Below the pieces are notes generated by a model, which was not told the DNA's origin, made no database searches, and saw only the letters and a program-made list of their open reading frames with translations. Position numbers and translations under genes: made by a program. Shown here one piece after another: positions 7,396 to 14,981 of a DNA stretch of 58,870 nt. Origin of the DNA: Spirulina sp. CS-785/01 (GTDB taxonomy: Bacteria > Cyanobacteriota > Cyanobacteriia > Cyanobacteriales > Spirulinaceae); contig NZ_JAQMSD010000089.1 of NCBI RefSeq assembly GCF_028330525.1, forward strand, positions 1 through 58,870, read 5' to 3'. Every line of letters starts with the position of its first letter. Within the stretch, counting starts at the first letter, position 1.

Positions 7396-7920
7396 ATGAA
7401 AGAGTATGATTTTGCTTTAATTTTTAAATTAAACTCGCCTCATCTCAATCCTGAAGAATATTGTGATCAATTATATGAAGCAGGGTGTGATGATGCTTTA
7501 ATTGGAGTGGGTAAAACGGGATATATTGCTCTAGATTTTATTCGGGAAGCAGATTCAGGACTCGATGCAATTCAAAGTGCTATTAACAATGTAAAATCTG
7601 TCTTACCTGATGCTGAATTAGTTCATATTTCCCCTGATTTAGTGGGAGTTAAAGAGTTAGCTAATATTTTTCAATGCTCTCGTCAAAATATTCAAAAACT
7701 TGTTAAAAAAACTACCTTTCCAAATCCAGCTTATCAGGGATATCAAGTCATTTGGCATTTAGCGGACGTTTTAAATTGGTATGCTGATCAAGATTATCCA
7801 GTCAATCGTGAATTATTAGAAGTCGCTCAATTAACAATTTCTATTAATTCAAAAATTGCTTGTAAGAATTATCAGTCGCAAGTGTCAGAAGATACAGTAA
7901 ATCGTTTAGTAGTTGCTTAA
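7396..7920 (+). CDS. HTH DNA-binding protein paired with the HicA-like gene
   Basis: This is a 174-residue protein. The first 80 residues look like an alpha/beta sensor-type domain (YDFALIFKL, then AGCDDALIGVGKTGYIALDFIREADS). Residues about 92-115 read as a helix-turn-helix (LVGVKELANIFQCSRQNIQKLVKK) followed by a wing-like VIWHLADVLNWY, as in excisionase/MerR-like helices. I know this arrangement from a widespread family annotated only as DNA-binding protein, often next to a short HicA-like gene. It starts one base after the upstream stop codon, so translation is probably coupled. Antitoxin or autorepressor function is inference. Confidence 0.65.
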   Translation: MKEYDFALIFKLNSPHLNPEEYCDQLYEAGCDDALIGVGKTGYIALDFIREADSGLDAIQSAINNVKSVLPDAELVHISPDLVGVKELANIFQCSRQNIQKLVKKTTFPNPAYQGYQVIWHLADVLNWYADQDYPVNRELLEVAQLTISINSKIACKNYQSQVSEDTVNRLVVA

Positions 7921-7940
7921 ATCTTCGTCAAGACAAAAAG

Positions 7941-8552
7941 TTAAATATTAAATGCAAATAATTGATTGGTATTCAAATGAAGCTCAGGAAAGAGGGGAGA
8001 TTGAATTTGCTCTCCACCCCGAAGGATTGTTTTTTGGTACGCTCCATCGATTAATTGACATAGCGTAATAGTGGGTTGTTTGGGAGAACCAATATAATAT
8101 TTTCCACCAATTCCCAAATAGTCAATAATCCAATATTCAGGAATGGCTAAGGTTTCATAGTCTTCATATTTGCGAGCATAATCATTTTGCCAGTTGGTAC
8201 TGACGACTTCGACTACTAATTTTACAGTTTCTCCTCTCGTGATAATAGGTTCTCTCGTCCAAAGGGGTTCTTGACGGAGTTGTTCTTCATCTAAGACGAT
8301 AACATCGGGTCTAAATGCACTGACTGTTCCTAGGGGACGAATTAAACAGCGATGGGGAATAAAATAAGGGACATTTAAACGATCAATTTGGACATTGAGT
8401 TTCCGACTAATAAAAGCACCCACTTGTTCATGGACTCCGGTAGGTTCTATGTCGATTAATTCTCCATCAATTAATTCGTATTGCTCATTATCTCCATAGT
8501 GAGAGATAAAGTCTTCAAACGTAATGCTTGTTGTTGGAGTTGTAGAAGTCAT
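7941..8552 (-). CDS. Uma2-family (DUF820) putative nuclease
   Basis: This is a 203-residue member of the Uma2/DUF820 family, a PD-(D/E)XK-fold group greatly expanded in cyanobacteria and of unclear role. Motifs are YELIDGELIDIEPTG near residue 28, RPDVIVLDEEQL near 80, VKLVVEVVSTNWQNDYARKYEDYETLAIPEYWIID (about 110-145) and the following strand. The acidic and Lys residues of the core (D in RPDV, E-V-V, then K) are intact, so it may be active. It converges with the HTH gene at 7920, 20 bases away. Confidence 0.9.
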   Translation of the reverse strand: MTSTTPTTSITFEDFISHYGDNEQYELIDGELIDIEPTGVHEQVGAFISRKLNVQIDRLNVPYFIPHRCLIRPLGTVSAFRPDVIVLDEEQLRQEPLWTREPIITRGETVKLVVEVVSTNWQNDYARKYEDYETLAIPEYWIIDYLGIGGKYYIGSPKQPTITLCQLIDGAYQKTILRGGEQIQSPLFPELHLNTNQLFAFNI

Positions 8553-8602
8553 GATTTTATCTCATTCATCACGTTTCAATTAGTAAGTCATTTCCAATAC
8601 AC

Positions 8603-8658
8603 CTTGGGTTAAAACCCAAGACTAATAGCTTAAACCCGTTAAAAACGGGTTGATCGAC
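8603..8658 (+). repeat. Double-hairpin dispersed repeat, copy 1
   Basis: The first palindrome CTTGGGTTAAAACCCAAG is followed by a 12-base spacer (ACTAATAGCTTA), a second palindrome AACCCGTTAAAAACGGGTT and GATCGAC. It is one of four copies in the window (others near 31.97, 38.81 and 48.74 kb). The rest of 8553-8859 is non-coding with no other recognisable element. Confidence 0.85.
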
Positions 8659-8859
8659 TCGAAACAAGTCTCTCAAGATCAAGTCCTCCTTCTGAGCGTT
8701 AGTTTTAGGCTGATGGCTGACGGCTGATAGCTGAATGCTTACCTCAATTAAAATAAAAAAGGAAAATTTATTGAAATAGTCTTGGTATTAAATGGTGGAT
8801 TTATTGGTTGATTAACGCGATTTTAGAGAGAAAAGAGTTATTGAGTAAAAAAACGCCTC

Positions 8860-9852
8860 TTAACCCAATCCTAATTCTCGCTTCAATAAATTAATTGATT
8901 TATCCCCAATATAATTTTCACTACAAATTAACTGCGGGTGACGAATTAAATCATCTCTAGCTTCAAGAATCGCCTCTTTGACTGTATCATAACTCGCCCG
9001 ATCGCAGATAATCGTTTGTGCGCTTCGTACCAAGGCATTTAACTTAAACGTATCCTTTAATTGTGCCGCAACCACTAATAACTCATCCCCTCGTAAACTA
9101 TGCACTAAAATCTCAGCAATGCCTAGGATACCGGGGCTTAAACTCACTAACCCTAAACAATTATTTTTAGGGATTTTCTGAATAATCTCAATTTCTTGGG
9201 CATAATCATTAATATCTACCGGAATCACCCGCACCGACTTAGGAGCGGCAATTTCTTCCGCAATGCCGATAAAATAACGACTGGTGACAACTGTTCCCGA
9301 ATGAGTTTGTTCTAAAACTTGGGATAATTCCTCCAACGGGACTAACTGCACCGGAATTTTTAACGCTCCTTCTAACTCCTGTACCATCAATTCCCCGGCC
9401 CCCAAATCTCGTGCCGGGACAGTCACTAAAACCCGCGCACTACAGCGCAACCGCCAATCAATTTCTGATAAAAATAACTCCCGCGCTTCCGAGAGAGTAC
9501 ACCCTTGGCCCAATAACTCATCTAGGCTTTTCTGTACTAACTTATAGGCTTCGGGATATTGGTCTAAAATGGGCGAACTTAACCGCGTTCCCCCCTCATG
9601 GCCTTGGGCTTTCACATAAATGCCTGAACCGGCCTGAGACTCTACTAACCCCGTATCCTCTAACTGTCGATAGACCTTACTCACAGTATTGCGATGTAAC
9701 CCAGTAAACTGGGCCAACTGTCGGGTACTGGGTAAACGGTGGCCAGGAGGATATTGCCGGGATGCGATCGCAAATTGAATTTGGTCGAATAACTGCTTCG
9801 AGGCAGGAATATCGCTATCGGTTTGAATATGAAACGTTACCTTATTAGCCAT
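8860..9852 (-). CDS. plmA: GntR-family regulator PlmA
   Basis: This is a 330-residue cyanobacterial regulator. An N-terminal GntR winged helix (SKQLFDQIQFAIASRQYPPGHRLPSTRQLAQFTGLHRNTVSKVYRQLE, about residues 18-66) is followed by a long C-terminal effector/dimer domain particular to PlmA. Known biology: PlmA was found as a plasmid-maintenance factor in Anabaena and forms complexes with PipX and PII, linking it to carbon/nitrogen signalling. Length and N-terminal sequence fit the PlmA group. It is divergent from the dienelactone hydrolase gene, 118 bases apart. A further nitrogen link in the window is the candidate NtcA site at gdhA. Confidence 0.88.
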   Translation of the reverse strand: MANKVTFHIQTDSDIPASKQLFDQIQFAIASRQYPPGHRLPSTRQLAQFTGLHRNTVSKVYRQLEDTGLVESQAGSGIYVKAQGHEGGTRLSSPILDQYPEAYKLVQKSLDELLGQGCTLSEARELFLSEIDWRLRCSARVLVTVPARDLGAGELMVQELEGALKIPVQLVPLEELSQVLEQTHSGTVVTSRYFIGIAEEIAAPKSVRVIPVDINDYAQEIEIIQKIPKNNCLGLVSLSPGILGIAEILVHSLRGDELLVVAAQLKDTFKLNALVRSAQTIICDRASYDTVKEAILEARDDLIRHPQLICSENYIGDKSINLLKRELGLG

Positions 9853-9970
9853 AGGAGAAATAAATCAATTCCAGCAATGGATAAAGCGAGGAATCTACCG
9901 GGAGTCACTCAAAATCTTGTTAAGTCTAGTGTAGGCTGATCAGTGGAAGATTTGGGAAACATTACAAACT

Positions 9971-10711
9971 ATGACAACTTTAGCCCTCGACACTCAAACC
10001 GTCCAAGTCCGCAACGGTGATCTACAAATTGAAGCCTATCTGGCCCAACCCCGAAGCAACGACACCCACCCTGCCGTTATTGTTATTCAAGAAATCTTCG
10101 GCGTAAACGACCATATCAAAGAAGTTACCGAACGCATCGCCCAACAAGGTTATACTGCGATCGCACCCGCCATTTATCAACGCACCGCCCCCGGCTTCCA
10201 AGTCGGCTACGACGAGGAAGGCTTTAAACTGGGCAGAGAACACAAAAACCAAACCACCGCCGACCAACTCCTCAGCGACATCCAAAGCACCATTAACTAC
10301 CTCAAAACCCTCCCTAACGTCAAAAAAGACGGCTTTGGGACCATCGGTTTTTGCTTCGGCGGCCACGTCGTCTATTTAGCCGCCACCCTCCCCGAAATCA
10401 AAGCCACCGCCTCCTTTTACGGCGCAGGAATTGCCACCTTAACCCCAGGAGGTGGCGAACCCACCCTCACCCGGACCAAAGACATCAACGGCACAATTTA
10501 CTGTTTCTTCGGCAAAGAAGACTCCCTCATCCCCCTCGAACAAACCGATCAAATTGAAGCCGAACTGCAAAAACAGAACATTTCCCACCAAATTTTCCGG
10601 TATGATGGCGCAGGCCATGGCTTTTTCTGTGACCATCGAGAAGCCTATCGACAAGACGCGGCTCAAGATGCGTGGGAGAAAGTGTTACAGTTATTTAGCT
10701 CGCACCTCTAA
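9971..10711 (+). CDS. Dienelactone hydrolase family protein
   Basis: This is a 246-residue alpha/beta hydrolase of the carboxymethylenebutenolidase type. The Cys nucleophile elbow is GFCFGGH, the acid lies in GKEDSLIP, and the His is in GAGHGFFCD near the C-terminus, giving the Cys-Asp-His triad of this family. EIFGVNDHIKEVTERIA is the usual N-terminal motif. The physiological substrate in cyanobacteria is unknown; many members are generic carboxyl-ester hydrolases. A GC-rich codon bias (many NNC codons) distinguishes its 3' half from its neighbours. Confidence 0.9.
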   Translation: MTTLALDTQTVQVRNGDLQIEAYLAQPRSNDTHPAVIVIQEIFGVNDHIKEVTERIAQQGYTAIAPAIYQRTAPGFQVGYDEEGFKLGREHKNQTTADQLLSDIQSTINYLKTLPNVKKDGFGTIGFCFGGHVVYLAATLPEIKATASFYGAGIATLTPGGGEPTLTRTKDINGTIYCFFGKEDSLIPLEQTDQIEAELQKQNISHQIFRYDGAGHGFFCDHREAYRQDAAQDAWEKVLQLFSSHL

Positions 10712-10713
10712 TT

Positions 10714-10749
10714 CCCCTTAAAAAAAGTTACCCTAAAAGGGGGGGTTTT
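10714..10749 (+). terminator. Possible terminator after the dienelactone hydrolase gene
   Basis: CCCCTT (10714-10719) can pair with AAGGGG (10737-10742), and GGGGTTTTC follows. The loop is long (17 bases) and the T run short, so this is a weak candidate between the hydrolase gene and rpsA. Confidence 0.35.
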
Positions 10750-10838
10750 CGGTGTTTCGGGGGGTGCGTTGTCAACGTGAACCGTCCATCACACAAGACC
10801 CACATCGAAAACCCCAAACGTATTGATCATCAAGCATT

Positions 10839-11822
10839 ATGACCTCAGAATCCTCCCATTCTTCTAACTCCAACATCTCTTTCTCCATGGATGATTTTAT
10901 GAACGCCCTTGAACAGGGAGAGTACGACGACCAACTCCGTCGGGGGCAAGTTGTTCGCGGGAAAGTCTATGAACACACTGCTAATGGGGCGTTAATTGAT
11001 CTCAGTGGACAAACTAAGGCTTCTGGGTTTGTTCCCATTGATGAAGCAGCCTTGAGTAAGAGAGGAACATTAGACGAAGTTTTACCCCTGAACGAAGAAT
11101 GCGAGTTTTTGGTTCTGAGGAAAGTGGATAGCGAAGGGCAAATTTTACTCTCTCGTCGCCAACTGGCGATTAAAAAAGCCTGGGATGAAATGGCCGAAAT
11201 GAAGTCGGACGGCCAAGTGGTGGAAATGCGCGTCACGGGAGTGAACCGCGGGGGAGTCATTGGCCAAGTGAAAGGGTTACGGGCCTTTATTCCGCGATCG
11301 CATCTTACCCAGAAAGAAAACCTCGACAGTCTCGTCGGTCAACTCTTACTGGTGACTTGTTTAGAAGTAGACCCAGACCGTCGTAAACTGGTATTATCCC
11401 AACGAGAAGCCGCGCGATCGCAAGCCATCCAAGACATCGAACCCGGAACCCTAGTCGAAGGCCGCGTCGTCAGCTTACAACCCTACGGCGCATTCGTGGA
11501 CATCGGCGGAGTCACCGGACTCCTCCACGTCAAACAGATCAGCGAACTCCCCGTCCAAGCCCCCAACACCGTCGTCCAAATCGGCCAACCCATCAAAGTC
11601 GTCATCGCCGACGTAGATGAATATAAAAACCGTCTCTCCTTCGCCACCAAACCCCTAGAAAGCTATCCCGGCGAAATCCTCGAAAAATTCGAGGTCGTCA
11701 TGGCCAACGCCGAAGAACGCCTAGAAGCCGCCCAACAAAAAGCCGCCGAACAAGAAAAAGCCGAAACCCAACCCCCTCAACCAGAGGAAACCCAAGCAGA
11801 GACTAAAACCGAGGAAGAATAA
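10839..11822 (+). CDS. rpsA: 30S ribosomal protein S1
   Basis: This is a 327-residue S1 protein with three S1 OB-fold domains (about residues 33-103, 121-185 and 200-270; for example GQVVRGKVYEHTANGALIDL and GTLVEGRVVSLQPYGAFVDI). Cyanobacterial and plastid S1 proteins are of this short type, unlike the six-domain protein of E. coli. The C-terminal about 45 residues are Glu/Gln/Ala-rich and probably disordered. It helps mRNA docking at the 30S subunit, which may matter here because many genes lack a clear Shine-Dalgarno site. Confidence 0.94.
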   Translation: MTSESSHSSNSNISFSMDDFMNALEQGEYDDQLRRGQVVRGKVYEHTANGALIDLSGQTKASGFVPIDEAALSKRGTLDEVLPLNEECEFLVLRKVDSEGQILLSRRQLAIKKAWDEMAEMKSDGQVVEMRVTGVNRGGVIGQVKGLRAFIPRSHLTQKENLDSLVGQLLLVTCLEVDPDRRKLVLSQREAARSQAIQDIEPGTLVEGRVVSLQPYGAFVDIGGVTGLLHVKQISELPVQAPNTVVQIGQPIKVVIADVDEYKNRLSFATKPLESYPGEILEKFEVVMANAEERLEAAQQKAAEQEKAETQPPQPEETQAETKTEEE

Positions 11823-11885
11823 GTTTGTTCTTTTTTGTTTGTTGTTTGTTCTTTGTTCTTTGTCGGTAACAAGTTAACGTAGATC

Positions 11886-11950
11886 AGAAACCGGGTTTCT
11901 ATCCAAACTGATAATAACTTTCTACCATGTGAAACAGAAACCCGGTTTCT
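11886..11950. repeat. 65-bp palindromic-arm element, copy A
   Basis: AGAAACCGGGTTTCT (11886-11900) and its complement AGAAACCCGGTTTCT (11936-11950) are separated by exactly 35 bases. Each arm is itself nearly palindromic. Copies with identical geometry occur at 25365 and 26638. Confidence 0.9.
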
Positions 11951-11980
11951 TCGCCCCAATTCCCAATTCCCAATTCCCAA

Positions 11981-12535
11981 TTATCCAAAACGACAATCCC
12001 GCAACCACAAACGAATAGCCTGGCCAATCACCCCCTGACCACTTTCCTCCGGAGGAGAAGGAACACCTCGATCTTCCCCATTCCCATAGCGAGTATAAAG
12101 CGTCACCAATCGCCAACCCCCTTCAGACTTCACCAAAAATAACCAATGGTAATGCTGCCGAGAAATCGCCTCAGTTGCCGTTAAACGCTGCTCTAACGTC
12201 GTAAAAAAGACCTGTTGGGGTGAATTATCCTCCGTCGGTGTTGTCTCGCCTCTAACCCCCCTATCAATGGGTTCAAAATTCGCCTTACCCGCCATCATCA
12301 CATAAGTATAAGCATCCTCCTCCAGTCGCCGAGACCGCAACGCCACCCGATTCGCATAACCCGGCAAATCCACCAACAACGCCTCAACCAACGGCTGAAA
12401 CTCCCTCGGACACCCCCTCGAAGACTGCGCCCAAGCCACATCCCCCCCAAACCCCAACATCACCGCCAAAATCCAGAAAATTATCTGTAATTTGGGTAAT
12501 AGGTAATGGGTAATTGGTAATTTAAAATTGAGCAT
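11981..12535 (-). CDS. Secreted protein of unknown function, 184 aa
   Basis: No family was recognised. With the ATG at 12535, the product begins with a hydrophobic signal-like segment (LQIIFWILAVMLGFGGDVAWA, about residues 16-36), suggesting export. The mature region has CPREFQPLVEALLVDLPGYANRV and a C-terminal half with FFTTLEQRLTA and GWRLVTLYTRYGN. A longer in-frame start at 12667 would encode a GEIGEIGE tract from the nonamer repeat and overlap pyrF by 71 bases, so it is rejected. Even with the shorter start, residues 2-14 (LNFKLPITHYLLP) are encoded by a GGTAATG-type heptamer repeat. Confidence 0.65.
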   Translation of the reverse strand: MLNFKLPITHYLLPKLQIIFWILAVMLGFGGDVAWAQSSRGCPREFQPLVEALLVDLPGYANRVALRSRRLEEDAYTYVMMAGKANFEPIDRGVRGETTPTEDNSPQQVFFTTLEQRLTATEAISRQHYHWLFLVKSEGGWRLVTLYTRYGNGEDRGVPSPPEESGQGVIGQAIRLWLRDCRFG

Positions 12536-12540
12536 TGCTT

Positions 12541-12588
12541 CCCCTATCTCCCCTATCTCCCCTATCTCCCCTATCTCCCCCATCTCCC
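12541..12588. repeat. Nonamer short tandem repeat (CCCCTATCT)
   Basis: Five head-to-tail copies of CCCCTATCT (the last CCCCCATCT) lie between pyrF and the secreted-protein gene. This is the 9-bp class of cyanobacterial short tandemly repeated repetitive sequences; a related tract occurs at 18.90 kb. Confidence 0.85.
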
Positions 12589-12596
12589 AAAACTTC

Positions 12597-13298
12597 CTAC
12601 TGAACCTCCGCCACCACTCGTTCCCACGCCTCAACCGGATTTTCCGCTTGCGTAATAGGCCGGCCAATCACCAAATAATTCGCCCCTGCCTCCAATGCCT
12701 CCCTCGGAGTCATCACCCGACGTTGATCTTTCGCCTGGGCCCAACTAGGACGCACCCCTGGACAAACTAACAGAAAATCCTCCCCACAAACCCGCCGTAA
12801 CTCACTGGCCTCTTGGGGGGAACAAACCGCCCCAGGGACTCCCGCATCTTTCGCTAATACCGCCATCTGTAACACATATTCCGGCAACTCCAACGGCACA
12901 CGCAACTCAAAAGCCAATTGTCGGTTACTAATACTCGTCAATAACGTCACCGCCAATAATTGCAGTTGAGAAGACGGGCCAACCGCCTCCACCGCCGCTT
13001 TTAACGCCCCTTGGCCAGCACTCGCATGAACCGTTAAAAAGTCCACCTCATACAGTTTAGCCGCCCCCGTTGCCCCGGCCATAGTGTTGGGAATATCGTG
13101 TAACTTCAGATCAAGAAAAATCCGTTTTTCCCGTTCTTGGAGAATTTTGAGAATTTCCCCCCCAGAACTAATAAACAGTTCTAAGCCCACTTTCCAGAAA
13201 TTCACTTGGGGCAGTTGGTCTAACAAGGCCAACGCTTGTAATGGGGTGGGGACATCGAGGGGGACAATAATGGAGTCAGTTGGGGAAGGGTAAGTCAT
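12597..13298 (-). CDS. pyrF: Orotidine 5'-phosphate decarboxylase
   Basis: This enzyme catalyses the last step of UMP synthesis, decarboxylation of OMP. The 233-residue TIM barrel shows [10 protein letters not shown] at the N-terminus, the catalytic Asp/Lys array as [10 protein letters not shown] near residue 62, and the phosphate-binding end [13 protein letters not shown] chose the ATG at 13298 (MTYPSPTDS). The longer frame to 13406 would start in translated heptamer repeat ([12 protein letters not shown]), which is not a natural N-terminus. Length agrees with short-form bacterial PyrF. Confidence 0.93.
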   Translation of the reverse strand: MTYPSPTDSIIVPLDVPTPLQALALLDQLPQVNFWKVGLELFISSGGEILKILQEREKRIFLDLKLHDIPNTMAGATGAAKLYEVDFLTVHASAGQGALKAAVEAVGPSSQLQLLAVTLLTSISNRQLAFELRVPLELPEYVLQMAVLAKDAGVPGAVCSPQEASELRRVCGEDFLLVCPGVRPSWAQAKDQRRVMTPREALEAGANYLVIGRPITQAENPVEAWERVVAEVQ

Positions 13299-13333
13299 AA
13301 TTCGGCTGTATTGCAATAGGTTAGGTTGAATTT

Positions 13334-13370
13334 GGTAATGGGTAATGGGTAATGGGTAATGGGTAATGGG
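13334..13370. repeat. Heptamer short tandem repeat (GGTAATG)
   Basis: Five copies of GGTAATG lie upstream of pyrF, followed at 13395-13425 by four copies of a CCAACTC heptamer. A CCTTTGTGTCTTTGTGGTTC segment at about 13434-13453 is repeated near 18.19 kb. All are typical cyanobacterial intergenic repeats. Confidence 0.85.
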
Positions 13371-13482
13371 TTCTCCTCCATCTCCCCTATCTTCCCCAAC
13401 TCCCAACTCCCAACTCCCAACTCCCCTTTGTGTCCTTTGTGTCTTTGTGGTTCAATTCCCCAACTCTCAACTCTCAACCCCC

Positions 13483-14706
13483 CTAAGCCACCAAACGGAC
13501 AAATTTCTTCTTGCCCACTTGTAACACCTTATCAAGCAATTCCTCCGCCCCCTGAAACTCTAAATTCTCATCGGTCATTTTCTCCCCTTCTAACCGAACC
13601 GCCCCGCCTTTCACCTGACGACGGCCTTCACCACTACTCTTACACAGGCCACTCACATTGAGGAGATAAAATAACTTCACCGGAAACTCAATGTCCGCCA
13701 AAGAATATTCCGGGACGGCCTCAGTCTTAATTTGTTGCCCCTGGACTAAGGCTTGAGCGGCTTTTTGGGCTTCTTTCGCGGCCTCCTCCCCATGATAGTG
13801 AGAAGCCACGGTTCGGGCGAGTAATTTCTGTTGTTCTCTGGGGTTTTCTGGGAGTTGGTCAAGGGGTAAGTTGGTTAACAGTTCACAATACTGATGTAAG
13901 AGTGCGTCGGGGGTTTTCTCTAACTTGGAATACATGGTTAGTGCGTCCTCGGTTAACCCCACATAATTATTCAAGGACTTGGACATTTTATGCACTCCAT
14001 CAAACCCTAAAAGTAAGGGTAAGAGTAAGCAAAATTGGCGTTTTTTGCCGAAATAACGCTGTAAGTCTCGTCCCACCAGTAAATTAAATTTTTGGTCTGT
14101 TCCTCCTAACTCCACATCGGCCTCCACGGCCACCGAGTCATACCCCTGCATGAGGGGGTAGAGAAACTCATGGAGATAAATGGGATTTTCTTTTTCAAAG
14201 CGTTCTGAAAACCCCTCTTTGGCCAACATTTGCCCAACTGTCATGGTGGAAAGCAGATGCAAAATTTCCTTTAAATCTAAATGGTTTAACCATTCGGAGT
14301 TGTAGCGAATTTCTAAGCGGCCTGGGGTGTCAAAGTCTAACACCGGACGGAGTTGATCTAAGTAGGTTTTGGCATTCTCTTTCACCTGTTCTGGGGTTAA
14401 TTGACGACGGACTTCAGATTTTCCGGTGGGGTCGCCAATTTGGGCGGTAAAATCTCCAATAATTAAAACGGCAGTGTGTCCGGCATCTTGAAACGCCCGC
14501 AATTTCCGAAAGGGAATACTGTGGCCAAGATGGAGATCAGTCCCTGTGGGATCAATGCCTAACTTGACTCTCAGGGGGCGATCCAATTGCGTGAGGAATT
14601 GGCTAAAATTTTCTTCAGGTTCGTTAGAATCGAGATCATTGGGGAAAATTTCGCTGATTCCCCGAAACAACCCCGCTAGATTTTCGGTCAATTGAGCATT
14701 AGACAT
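13483..14706 (-). CDS. tyrS: Tyrosyl-tRNA synthetase
   Basis: This class I synthetase charges tRNA-Tyr. The 407-residue protein has the HIGH signature as HLGHS (residues 59-63), the second signature KMSKS ([11 protein letters not shown], near 238) and a C-terminal S4 RNA-binding domain (about 345-405, [20 protein letters not shown]). The tyrosine pocket motif [22 protein letters not shown] is intact. This is the TyrRZ-like longer form found in many cyanobacteria. Start ATG at 14706. Confidence 0.95.
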   Translation of the reverse strand: MSNAQLTENLAGLFRGISEIFPNDLDSNEPEENFSQFLTQLDRPLRVKLGIDPTGTDLHLGHSIPFRKLRAFQDAGHTAVLIIGDFTAQIGDPTGKSEVRRQLTPEQVKENAKTYLDQLRPVLDFDTPGRLEIRYNSEWLNHLDLKEILHLLSTMTVGQMLAKEGFSERFEKENPIYLHEFLYPLMQGYDSVAVEADVELGGTDQKFNLLVGRDLQRYFGKKRQFCLLLPLLLGFDGVHKMSKSLNNYVGLTEDALTMYSKLEKTPDALLHQYCELLTNLPLDQLPENPREQQKLLARTVASHYHGEEAAKEAQKAAQALVQGQQIKTEAVPEYSLADIEFPVKLFYLLNVSGLCKSSGEGRRQVKGGAVRLEGEKMTDENLEFQGAEELLDKVLQVGKKKFVRLVA

Positions 14707-14846
14707 TTTGCGATCGCGCCTATGAATCCTCTAAATTAAAAATTTCACGTTAAAATCGTCAGATAACCGTGACGGCAATGGCATCTGCGCTAAGTATTAT
14801 ATATTGTTTCCGTAAGGAACGACTTTTGCGCTGCCCCCCTGCCCTC

Positions 14847-14903
14847 AATCATGTAAAGTATTGAGAATCATGTAAAGTATTGAGAATCATGTAAAGTATG
14901 GAG
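14847..14903. repeat. 19-bp tandem repeat, three units
   Basis: AATCATGTAAAGTATTGAG is present at 14847, 14866 and 14885 (the last with one change) in the divergent tyrS/penicillin-binding-protein intergenic region, about 80 bases before the GTG start of the latter. Confidence 0.9.
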
Positions 14904-14981
14904 AGTGATTCTGGAGTCCGGCCAAAACTGCCAGCTTTCCTTTGAGGGATGTATTTTTTTGAGTGAGGAAGTGTAATAACC

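Noticed and set aside
12541-12588. Possible CRISPR array in the short tandem repeats
   Set aside because: Units are contiguous 7- or 9-mers without spacers, and no cas genes occur in the window.
12536-12667. Longer N-terminus for the secreted protein ending at 11981
   Set aside because: It consists of a translated nonamer repeat (GEIGEIGE) and overlaps the end of pyrF.
13299-13406. Longer N-terminus of pyrF
   Set aside because: It translates the GGTAATG heptamer repeat; the family N-terminus begins at MTYPSPTDS.
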